13,980 nt of DNA from Cyclobacteriaceae bacterium (lineage in GTDB: Bacteria; Bacteroidota; Bacteroidia; Cytophagales; Cyclobacteriaceae), in NCBI GenBank assembly GCA_025363495.1, contig JANYDR010000162.1:1-13980 (forward strand). The letters run 5' to 3'. This document shows, piece by piece, positions 6,568 to 13,437 of the stretch (its first letter is position 1; each line of letters starts with the position of its first letter). Made by a program: the position numbers and the translations under genes. The notes beneath the pieces are model-generated. The model worked only from the letters and a program-made list of their open reading frames with translations. It did no database searches and was not told the origin of the DNA.

Positions 6568-7212
6568 ATGATTCATAAACTTAACATTGGTATTCACGTA
6601 TTGGCCGGTACCATCGCTCTTTTGATGGGTTTGGTTACCCTTTTTTACTACCAGCGTCCAGGACGTCATAAACAATTTGGTCGCTATTTTTTGTACTTAT
6701 TGACGATCGTGGTTACAACCGGATTCCTGGGGTGGTTATTTTTCAGGTCAAACTCCTTTTTGCTGATGTTAACGCTCCTTTCAGGGTACGTGGGATATGC
6801 AGGATTTAGGGTAATCCGGTTACGTGAAAATAAGGGTGACTTAAAAGATGCAATGGTGTCGATTGCTGCGCTTTCGATTGGTCTTCTTTATGCAATCTCA
6901 CTTCAGCAAGATGACGGTTGGTCTCCTTCACTCATTTACTCAACTCTCTCTGCTTTGATACTGGTGACTGTCTACGATCTGCTGAAGTTCTTTTGGTTAC
7001 ATGATTATCTTAAAACATGGTGGATTTATGAGCACATTTACAAAATGTTGTCAGCGTTCAGCGCCATCCTATCTGCTTTTTTAGGAACCCTATTGCCCAA
7101 TTTTAAACCTTATAGTCAGATTGGTCCCAGTGTGCTTGGTATGGGTCTGATTATATTTTTCATTATTCAGCAGGCCAGGCTTAGAAGTAAGCGCCGATGG
7201 CACAGCATTTGA
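6568..7212 (+). CDS. DUF2306-like multi-pass membrane protein
   Basis: A 214-residue, strongly hydrophobic protein with about seven membrane segments (near 7-27, 40-60, 63-80, 95-112, 122-140, 154-172 and 184-203). The opening HVLAGTIALLMGLVTL and the PGRHKQFGRYF after the first helix (about 31-41) match the small-membrane-protein pattern I associate with DUF2306 (uncharacterised, sometimes linked to cytochrome b561-like folds). I am not certain of the family number. The ATG is directly preceded by GGAG. The repeat R2 ends just upstream. The downstream metallopeptidase begins 22 bases after the stop, so the two genes are probably cotranscribed. No catalytic residues can be assigned. Confidence 0.72.
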   Translation: MIHKLNIGIHVLAGTIALLMGLVTLFYYQRPGRHKQFGRYFLYLLTIVVTTGFLGWLFFRSNSFLLMLTLLSGYVGYAGFRVIRLRENKGDLKDAMVSIAALSIGLLYAISLQQDDGWSPSLIYSTLSALILVTVYDLLKFFWLHDYLKTWWIYEHIYKMLSAFSAILSAFLGTLLPNFKPYSQIGPSVLGMGLIIFFIIQQARLRSKRRWHSI

Positions 7213-7234
7213 AGTGCGTTCCCGAATTTATATT

Positions 7235-8287
7235 ATGAAGCTTTTTAAATGCCAGAACTGTGGCCAGTTACTATATTTTGAGAATACAAAGTGTGAACGT
7301 TGTGGTTATGCACTGGGCTTTTTTTCTTCTCAAACGGATCTTCTTACATTGATTGCACTTAATAATCAGGCTTTTTCTGATGTAAGAAATCAGGGTAATC
7401 ATTATCGATATTGTGCGAATTCACAATATGGCACATGTAATTGGCTGATACCAGTACCATCCAATGATCAATTTTGTGTCGCTTGCAAGTTAAATGAAAC
7501 AATACCGGATCTCAGCAAGCAGGATCATTTAACGCAATGGAAGAATTTGGAAATAGCAAAGCACCGGCTGGTTTACACTTTGTTAAGACTCGGCCTTCCT
7601 CTTTCATCGAAACATGAAGATCCTGAGAATGGCCTGGTATTTAATTTTCTTGCTCAGGATGATGCCGGGAAAAAAGTGATCATGGGGCACGATGAAGGAT
7701 TGATCACGATTAACCTTGCTGAAGCAGACGACGTAAAGCGTTTGGCACTTCGGGAAAAATTAGGTGAACCATATAGAACACTGATCGGTCACTTCCGGCA
7801 TGAGTCCGGTCATTATTATTGGGATAGGCTAATAAAGGATTCTCGTGAAAAGCTGCAAAGCTTTAGGGAATTGTTTGGTGATGAAAGCGTCGACTATGGC
7901 GAAGCTTTAAAAGGATATTATAAGGCACGTCCTCCCGTTGACTGGATCAATTCGTATGTCAGTGCTTATGCTACTGCACATCCCTGGAAGGATTGGGCAG
8001 AGACATGGGCACATTACCTTCATATTATTGATACATTGGAGACAGCTTACTCATTCGGATTAAAAATTAAGCCGGTAGAAGAACTTGAAGAGAAGCTTGT
8101 TGCCAATTACGAACATGATCCATTTATAGTTATGGATTTTAAAGAGTTGATTGACCTTTGGTATCCACTTACAGTAACGGTGAATAGTTTGAGCAGGAGT
8201 ATGGGTCAGTCAGATTTTTATCCGTTTGTGATCGCGCCATCGGTGGTGGAGAAACTTAATTACATACATGGGCTGTGTAGAGGGTGA
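7235..8287 (+). CDS. Putative zinc-binding metallopeptidase (Peptidase_Mx type) with zinc ribbons
   Basis: A 350-residue protein counted from the ATG at 7235. A GTG at 7214 would add seven residues, but only the ATG puts MKLFKCQNCG, the usual family N-terminus, at the start. Two Cys4 clusters come first: C6, C9, C20, C23 (CQNCG...CERCG) and C60, C68, C81, C84. The catalytic zincin motif HESGH lies at 189-193, within FRHESGHYYW. A conserved DWAETWAHYLHI follows at 253-264, whose Glu256 may supply a third ligand. No signal peptide or membrane helix is seen, so it is probably cytoplasmic. These 'putative zinc-binding metallopeptidase' proteins (zinc-ribbon plus Peptidase_Mx domains) are widespread, and their substrates are unknown. 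It probably forms a two-gene operon with the membrane protein upstream. Confidence 0.88.
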   Translation: MKLFKCQNCGQLLYFENTKCERCGYALGFFSSQTDLLTLIALNNQAFSDVRNQGNHYRYCANSQYGTCNWLIPVPSNDQFCVACKLNETIPDLSKQDHLTQWKNLEIAKHRLVYTLLRLGLPLSSKHEDPENGLVFNFLAQDDAGKKVIMGHDEGLITINLAEADDVKRLALREKLGEPYRTLIGHFRHESGHYYWDRLIKDSREKLQSFRELFGDESVDYGEALKGYYKARPPVDWINSYVSAYATAHPWKDWAETWAHYLHIIDTLETAYSFGLKIKPVEELEEKLVANYEHDPFIVMDFKELIDLWYPLTVTVNSLSRSMGQSDFYPFVIAPSVVEKLNYIHGLCRG

Positions 8288-8690
8288 TAGAATACTGGTG
8301 TTCAATACTTGTGCATTTACCACGGAGTATCAAGGCCTCAGGTCTCTACACCAATAACGTATTAACGTTAATATTGAATTGACGCAGCAGAGTTGAAAAA
8401 TTCAGCTTCGCTGAAATCTTATTTCACCACCGAGCCACTGAGTTCCACAGAGAAACAACACAGAGAATTCTGGTTAATGAAAATATATAATGCAAGAGTT
8501 ATATGAATCTCCGTGCCTGGGTGAATTGCCCTTAGACCATTCATGCGCCGTAGGCGCAAAGCGCCCTGAGATTCTGATCATAACTAACTTTGTGTTTTCT
8601 ATGTTGAAGTAATTTTAAGTGCAAAAACTTCAGGCCATTGATGGGCTACTCTGCGATGATTTGACCACAGCGAAAGTGCCATTTGACTTG
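8288..8690. other. 403-base non-coding gap between convergent genes, rich in small palindromes
   Basis: No reading frame here looks like a protein. Three perfect palindromes were found: TATTAACGTTAATA (8360-8373); a hairpin with arms TTCAGC/GCTGAA around TTC (8401-8415); and TGCGCC/GGCGCA around GTA (8544-8558), followed by another 'gcgcc'. A longer repeat-like unit lies between them (8421-8527). The gap separates the metallopeptidase (+) from the permease (-), so the hairpins could end transcripts or be mobile-repeat debris. None has a following T-run. Confidence 0.6.
8421..8527. repeat. 'caccgagccactgagttccacagag' class intergenic repeat
   Basis: The left end (8421-8475) contains caccgagccactgag and ttccacagagaaacaacac. 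The right end (8505-8527) reads gaatctccgtgcctgggtga, which is a partial inverted copy of the left. This composition matches a class of short dispersed repeats seen between genes in Bacteroidetes and some other phyla. It is related in style, but not in sequence, to R1 and R2. The homology of the two ends is imperfect, so the limits are approximate. Confidence 0.5.
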
Positions 8691-11156
8691 CTACTCTTCT
8701 CTCAACACTGTTATTGGGTTTGTCATTGCGGACTTTACAGAATGATAACTGGTAATGATAATGGCAGTTATAAGTGTACCAAGTCCAATCCACGCGAAGA
8801 TCCACATAGAAATGGGAACACGGTAAGCGAAATCCTGAAGCCAACGGTTCATCATCCAATATGAAATTGGGGTGCCAATCAGAAAGGCAATGATTATCAA
8901 CCTGGTATATCCTTTTGAAATAAGCGTTAGGATATTCAACGTGGAGGCTCCAGAAACTTTCCTGATTCCTATTTCTTTGGTGCGTTGCTCCAAAGTATAA
9001 ATAATCATCCCTAGCAAACCAAGACCCGCGATGAGAATAGCGAGGCTCGCCATTACGGTAAGAGTTTTTGCAAATTGTTGTTGAGTCTTGAATGAATCAG
9101 CAAAATTCTGATTGACAAACTCGTATTGAAATGGAAAATCTCCAGCGTACGTTTTCCAAAGACTATTTACTTCAGCCAGTGTTTTTTCCCATGCGTCAGA
9201 ATTTTGGGCAGCGATGCGGAGTGTGACGAATTTTGATTCCCCGGCGCCGCTTATCTTGGTATTAATGTGGAAGATTGCCATTGGCTCAATCGGACTTTCC
9301 AGCGACCAGTAATGAAAGTCCTCAACTACTGCCACTACCTCATATGTTCCCTCGCCAGGTTTTTGTATTTTTTTCCCAAGGACAGTCTCATCTTCTGGCC
9401 AGCCGATTTCTTTCAAAGCAGTCTGATTTAAAATTATCCTGTCAACGTCTCCGGGTGTGTTTACTTTAAAATTGCGGCCCAGTAAAACCTTGATGCCGAA
9501 TGTTGGAATATAATGCTCATCTGCAGTAGTAAAATTCAATGGAAGAGTTTTTTGGTTAGTCCCTTCAGCGATGAAGCTATCACCACCATAAATTGTTGGT
9601 GGCACAGAAGTGGACCATGTGCTATTGACTACACCAGGAACGTCTAAAGCAGCACGGGCAAATACTTCGCCATCTTTTATGTTTTCCACATGCTTCACAA
9701 CCAAAAGATTTTCCTTGTTGAAGCCTAAGTCAGTTTCAGAAACAAATTTCAACTGTTCAAAGACGATGGCAGTGCACATCATCAGGACAAAGGATACTCC
9801 AAATTGAAAGACCACCATTGTGTTCCTGAATGTTCTCCCCTGACTACCTGTTTTTAACTTTCCTTTCATTGCATCTACAGGGTGAAAGGCACTTAGGAAC
9901 AGGGCAGGATAACTTCCGGATAGCAATGCCATGAATACTGTAAGAGAAGTAAGCGCAATGATCAATAATGGATCACCTGTCAAATTCATTTCCAGGTTTT
10001 TTCCTATGATGTTGCTAAAAGCCGGTAATAAGAGTTGAGTAAGTGCCAGGCCTATAATCAAAGCGAGAAGACAGAATACCAGAGCCTCCAGTAAATAGCT
10101 GACACCTAGTTCCATTCGCCCAAGACCCATTATTTTACGAATACTAGCCTCCTTGATTCGCCTTGTAAATTGTGCTGTTGATAAATTCATGAAGTTTATA
10201 CAAGACAACAGGACGATAAATACGGCGGCACCAATAAGTGAATAAAGTATTTTAATATTGCCTGAGTCGGCAAGACGATTGTTGACTGCTTCCTCCGGTA
10301 AGTGGATGCTCTGCATTGGCTGAAGAAAGAGCTCCCATTTTTTTCCAGACTTTATATACTCATCATACGTCATGCCCATGGCTCTTTGAATAGACACTTC
10401 CGCGTGCTTGCGTGGAATTTCTGCTAGCTTGACTTTCGTGTTCTCAACGTCAGTTCCGGGTGCCAGACGGATAAAAGTTTCCAATTGAGTCCACACCCAA
10501 CTCCAATGACGTTTTTCCAATCCCATCCCCGCCATGGATAAAAGAACATCAAATTTTATATATGAATTCTCCGGAGTATCTTTTGTGACACCTGTTACTT
10601 CATATGTTTTTTTATTATCTCCTTTTCCAAGAGTGACCAGTTTGCCTATTGGGTTTTCATCTTTAAAATATTTTTTAGCTGTCGATTCTGTCATCACAAG
10701 AGTATTGACCTGACGCAATGCATTCTCTGGTATTCCTTTCACCATGGGGAAGTTGAACATCGCAAAGAAATTCGTATCAGCCGCAAACACTCTTTCTTCT
10801 TCAAAGGCTGTTACCTCGCTAGCGGCGTTGGTGTAAGAGATCACAAAATTTCCAGGAGTATGAATACTTGTGATCAACTCCATTTCAGGCAACTCCTCTT
10901 TTAGAGCAATTGCGACTCCTGGGCCTGTGGACGAAAACTGACGATTGTCATCTTCCCCCCAAATGAAAGTCTGGTTAACACGATAGATGCGATCTGCATT
11001 TTTATGAAATGAATCATAACTAAACTCACTGCTTATATATAAATAGATGAGTAATGTGCTGGCAACACTCACCGTGAGACCTAAAAGATTGATAAGGGAA
11101 AAGAGTTTCTGACGTTGAAGATTACGTGTGAACAGGAGCAGGTAGTTCTTTAGCAT
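8691..11156 (-). CDS. MacB/FtsX-type ABC transporter permease, two-unit form
   Basis: An 821-residue inner-membrane permease. Order of parts: N-terminal helix (about 18-42); first periplasmic MacB core domain (about 45-300, with SYDSFHKNADRIYRV at 46-60); FtsX helices at about 303-326, 352-378 and 397-423; a further helix (about 445-465); a second periplasmic domain (about 480-690); and final FtsX helices at about 697-720, 752-770 and 782-803. The conserved cytoplasmic RRIKEASIRKIMG (332-344) and QRTKEIGIRKVSGAS (724-738) repeat the same motif after the first helix of each FtsX unit. No ATP-binding subunit gene is adjacent, so the protein must pair with a distant ATPase or work alone. MacB-like relatives export peptides, lipoproteins or antibiotics or act as mechanotransmitters; the cargo here is unknown. 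Confidence 0.93.
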   Translation of the reverse strand: MLKNYLLLFTRNLQRQKLFSLINLLGLTVSVASTLLIYLYISSEFSYDSFHKNADRIYRVNQTFIWGEDDNRQFSSTGPGVAIALKEELPEMELITSIHTPGNFVISYTNAASEVTAFEEERVFAADTNFFAMFNFPMVKGIPENALRQVNTLVMTESTAKKYFKDENPIGKLVTLGKGDNKKTYEVTGVTKDTPENSYIKFDVLLSMAGMGLEKRHWSWVWTQLETFIRLAPGTDVENTKVKLAEIPRKHAEVSIQRAMGMTYDEYIKSGKKWELFLQPMQSIHLPEEAVNNRLADSGNIKILYSLIGAAVFIVLLSCINFMNLSTAQFTRRIKEASIRKIMGLGRMELGVSYLLEALVFCLLALIIGLALTQLLLPAFSNIIGKNLEMNLTGDPLLIIALTSLTVFMALLSGSYPALFLSAFHPVDAMKGKLKTGSQGRTFRNTMVVFQFGVSFVLMMCTAIVFEQLKFVSETDLGFNKENLLVVKHVENIKDGEVFARAALDVPGVVNSTWSTSVPPTIYGGDSFIAEGTNQKTLPLNFTTADEHYIPTFGIKVLLGRNFKVNTPGDVDRIILNQTALKEIGWPEDETVLGKKIQKPGEGTYEVVAVVEDFHYWSLESPIEPMAIFHINTKISGAGESKFVTLRIAAQNSDAWEKTLAEVNSLWKTYAGDFPFQYEFVNQNFADSFKTQQQFAKTLTVMASLAILIAGLGLLGMIIYTLEQRTKEIGIRKVSGASTLNILTLISKGYTRLIIIAFLIGTPISYWMMNRWLQDFAYRVPISMWIFAWIGLGTLITAIIITSYHSVKSAMTNPITVLREE

Positions 11157-11179
11157 GGCGGATTTTAGAATCAGTTTTG

Positions 11180-11209
11180 CAAACTACGTACCACAGAAAA
11201 GATAATCAA
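11180..11209 (-). promoter_or_regulatory. Weak candidate promoter for the permease gene
   Basis: On the minus strand TAGTTTG (11180-11186) is one base short of TAnnTTTG. It has TTG 20 bases further upstream (11207-11209), at the right distance for a -33 element. It would give a leader of about 20 bases before the ATG at 11156. The match is imperfect. Confidence 0.3.
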
Positions 11210-11399
11210 TTCGTAGTAATTTGGGACTAATTACGATGCTTTATTGTTCGATAGTGGTAGTGATCGTCCGGATTCGGAATTGCTGGAGAAGGTAAAAGGT
11301 AGAGTTGACTTAAATTAGAGATCCACATTCTTAATCAAATTAGATTTTATAACGGGAGAGTGAAATTAATTTTTACAATTCGATTTCTTCTCTTTTTCG

Positions 11400-11407
11400 T
11401 ATCTTTG
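11400..11407 (+). promoter_or_regulatory. -7 promoter box of ssrA
   Basis: TATCTTTG is an exact TAnnTTTG match and ends 20 bases before the mature tmRNA 5' end. Transcription would begin about 5-8 bases downstream of the box, leaving a short leader for RNase P to remove. No clear -33 box was seen. The rest of the gap back to the permease (11157-11399) holds no recognisable gene, only an open fragment of about 32 codons without a start. Confidence 0.55.
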
Positions 11408-11427
11408 ACCTCTTATTTATAAAAAAT

Positions 11428-11818
11428 GGGGCTGACCGGTTTTGACAGGATGTGTGAATCCGTGCACCAGCATGCAAGCTTATGAGGGTAAAGCTTTAAT
11501 CACTGCTCTCACAATTTACGTGGCGAAAATACTTACGCCATGGCTGCTTAATCTGACGTAACGTTGGGTTAGCTTATGTCGGATAAGATCCGACAGGCCA
11601 TCGTCGCCTGATACTTCTGTTCTGTGAGTATCAGATATGCGGCGTCGATCAGCAGAACTGGGCCGTCGTGTGTTGCGCACGATTGTCGAGACAACAGCAA
11701 CTACGGAGATCTTTAGGCTGTTGCCTGCCTTAGGTCTTCCGACAATTAAAGTCAACTAAGCATGTAGAACGTACGCATTTATCTTCTCTGGACCAGGGTT
11801 CGATTCCCTGCAGCTCCA
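11428..11818 (+). ncRNA. ssrA: tmRNA (transfer-messenger RNA)
   Basis: tmRNA with SmpB rescues stalled ribosomes and tags the unfinished protein for proteolysis. The tRNA-like ends pair: GGGGCTG (11428-11434) with CAGCTCC (11811-11817), including one G-U pair and leaving A11818 as discriminator. The T arm is CAGGG, TTCGATT, CCCTG (11794-11810). The 5' GGGGCTGACCGGTTTTGACA is typical of tmRNA. A tag frame with a stop lies at 11522-11551. The region between the tag and the 3' tRNA part contains several GC-rich inverted stretches consistent with pseudoknots. The discriminator is followed by CT rather than CCA, so CCA must be added after transcription. The gene is one-piece, and its length of 391 bases is normal. 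A terminator follows 13 bases later. Confidence 0.97.
11522..11551 (+). other. tmRNA tag-peptide reading frame (GENTYAMAA)
   Basis: Codons GGC GAA AAT ACT TAC GCC ATG GCT GCT TAA encode GENTYAMAA followed by a stop. With the alanine charged on tmRNA the added tag would be AGENTYAMAA. The hydrophobic AMAA end fits recognition by ClpXP-type proteases. The tag resembles known Bacteroidetes tags of the GENNYALAA type. Confidence 0.93.
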
Positions 11819-11830
11819 CTTTATGGAATA

Positions 11831-11863
11831 AAAACAGGCTTTTTGGCCTGTTTTCGCTTTTTT
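11831..11863 (+). terminator. Rho-independent terminator of ssrA
   Basis: A perfect 9-base stem, AAAACAGGC (11831-11839) with GCCTGTTTT (11846-11854), encloses a 6-base loop and is followed by CGC and a six-T run (11858-11863). It begins 13 bases after the tmRNA discriminator. Confidence 0.9.
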
Positions 11864-11960
11864 ATGAATTGCACGTACAGTCTCGCGTACAAGATCAAAT
11901 GTACTGGCTTATTTCTTGGTTTCAAACCTCAAGGAATCCGCGTCAACCCTTTGCTTACAA

Positions 11961-11980
11961 GAAAAACGGGTCTTTAACCC
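11961..11980 (-). terminator. Candidate terminator of the AbiE operon
   Basis: On the minus strand GGGT/ACCC (11968-11980, with a possible extra T-G pair) forms a short hairpin with a three-base loop. G and a five-T run (11962-11966) follow. It lies 30 bases after the toxin stop. The stem is short, so termination may be partial. Confidence 0.45.
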
Positions 11981-12009
11981 TGCAGAAGTCTTACAATTGT
12001 GTCAGCCTT

Positions 12010-13437
12010 TCAATAGACAGTCTTGATAAAGTATCCAGTTCTTCCGGGACAGGGATAGCCGTTCTTGTTATTGTGTGGATTCAAGGACGAACTATTTGTC
12101 CCTTTTGTAAATGTTTTACCACAAAAGGAGCACTTGTACTGATACTTCGGACCAGATCTTGATCTTGTACTTCTGCTTCTTGTGGTCGTCCTCGGCAACC
12201 CTAAACTTGATGAACTTCCAAAACTTCTTGGAGCTGACGGCTGACTTGACGGACTAAGCTCTACCACATATCTTGGTCGAAAAACTTGATTTGTTACACT
12301 GGCACCTTCAATTCGGTCAATACGATAACCCCTTATTTCGCCGGTCTGAGATTTTACGGCGTACAAAAGGATTTCACCCGCTTGGGTTTCTCTAAGGGAG
12401 TAAGGTTCAATTCGCCGAACGGATCCTTGGTATCTTAAATCGACACATAACCTATTCCCCGCCGCAAATCTTATAATCTCCAAGGACCCGCCTCTCATGT
12501 TGGTGAGACGAAGATGTCCGTACCTCGGTCGGTATATAACACCCTCAGTCGATACCGACTTCAGAAGGCTCGAAGCAGAAGTCACTGCTCTTCCAGAAAC
12601 GGAAATTCTTTCCAACCAGGAAAAGAATTCTGGTAGAGCTTCCAGATATGTATCAATGTTGAGTAATGAGGGGAGTTGGTGTGCTAGCATTGGTTCCCAG
12701 TTTGCTAGTAATTCATCCTTGAATACAAGGATGGTGTCCAAAGTAGGAATGGCTATATTTTTGAACGCACATTTCTTGCCCAATAAATCTAATAAGACTG
12801 ATGCCGTAGGAGTATTTTCATTTCTAAACAAATTGACAACGTCGTAGAGATCGCGTGGTCGCCCCCTTTGAGCGAGGGCTCTGACCTTTTCAGCAAACAA
12901 CTCTTCAAAGGAATAACACTTCGCACTAATCCCATTTTCGGGATCGTCGCTGTAGCCATGAAATATCTTTCGATCAACGGGAGGCAAGACCAAGAGCTCA
13001 TCCGCGGTTACGTCAAGCTTTATTTTTGGAAGCTCTCTTCTTCCTGCGACGAAGTAACTCTCATAGTAGATTCGACCTTCGCATGATATTGTGCCTCTCT
13101 TATTTTGATAAATATCAAACTTGAATCGGTCGGGAGGAACGACCAATCCAACATTTTCGCTTAGCCAATTAGAAATCGAAGAGAATTGCTCATTTAGGAA
13201 GTCTTGTTTCAAGTGCCCTTCATCTTTAAGAGTAAAATCAAGATCCTCAGAGAAACGATAAGTCTCAAAGTAACATTTCTTGATGCAGGTTCCACCCTTA
13301 AATATCCAAGATGAACTGAGCGCGTCGTTTTGGTAAATCCCTGCCAGCAGCCATCCGAGTACATAATCCTTTTCGACCACTGGTGGTGACAGCCCTGTCT
13401 CATTGGCAAATGCCATGATTTCATCCTTGCTAATCAT
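12010..13437 (-). CDS. AbiEii-family nucleotidyltransferase toxin with WYL-like and zinc-finger tail
   Basis: A 475-residue protein. Residues 1-280 match the AbiEii/AbiGii toxin family, nucleotidyltransferases of type IV toxin-antitoxin systems that block growth, in some members by modifying tRNA. Visible motifs are EKDYVLGWLL (22-31), the NTase FKGGT (46-50) with SEDLDFTL (63-70; D65 and D67 as metal ligands), KIKLDV (138-143; D142 as third acidic residue), and the family signature FAEKVRALAQRGRPRDLYDV (181-200). Residues ~295-393 resemble a WYL ligand-binding domain: RRIEPYSLRET (341-351), LLYAVKSQTGEIRGYRIDRIEG (357-378), then an F-x-P strand end. A Ser/Arg-rich linker follows (about 395-430). 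The protein ends in a zinc finger, C436-x2-C439-x15-H455-x7-C463. AbiEii proteins are usually about 250-310 residues, so this tail is extra. The ATG overlaps the antitoxin stop by 8 bases (ATGATTAG), typical of a coupled pair. Confidence 0.88.
   Translation of the reverse strand: MISKDEIMAFANETGLSPPVVEKDYVLGWLLAGIYQNDALSSSWIFKGGTCIKKCYFETYRFSEDLDFTLKDEGHLKQDFLNEQFSSISNWLSENVGLVVPPDRFKFDIYQNKRGTISCEGRIYYESYFVAGRRELPKIKLDVTADELLVLPPVDRKIFHGYSDDPENGISAKCYSFEELFAEKVRALAQRGRPRDLYDVVNLFRNENTPTASVLLDLLGKKCAFKNIAIPTLDTILVFKDELLANWEPMLAHQLPSLLNIDTYLEALPEFFSWLERISVSGRAVTSASSLLKSVSTEGVIYRPRYGHLRLTNMRGGSLEIIRFAAGNRLCVDLRYQGSVRRIEPYSLRETQAGEILLYAVKSQTGEIRGYRIDRIEGASVTNQVFRPRYVVELSPSSQPSAPRSFGSSSSLGLPRTTTRSRSTRSRSGPKYQYKCSFCGKTFTKGTNSSSLNPHNNKNGYPCPGRTGYFIKTVY

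Noticed and set aside
7214..7234. GTG start adding seven residues to the metallopeptidase
   Set aside because: It begins one base after the previous stop codon, and the extra residues precede the family's usual MK-F-C-x2-C N-terminus. The ATG at 7235 fits better.
8599..8864. Open frames of 81-86 codons on both strands overlapping the permease end
   Set aside because: They overlap the permease coding region and have compositions unlike real proteins.
11220..11318. Open fragment of about 32 codons upstream of ssrA (…SGSDRPDSELLEKV…)
   Set aside because: It has no start codon except possibly TTG and no recognisable family. It might be a gene scrap but cannot be supported.
11516..11755. 79-codon minus-strand open frame
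   Set aside because: It lies wholly inside the tmRNA gene, which explains the sequence fully.
11864..11977. 37-codon plus-strand open frame just after the ssrA terminator
   Set aside because: It is too short, has no recognised motif and starts at the T-run of the terminator. I considered it as an integrase remnant but found no support.
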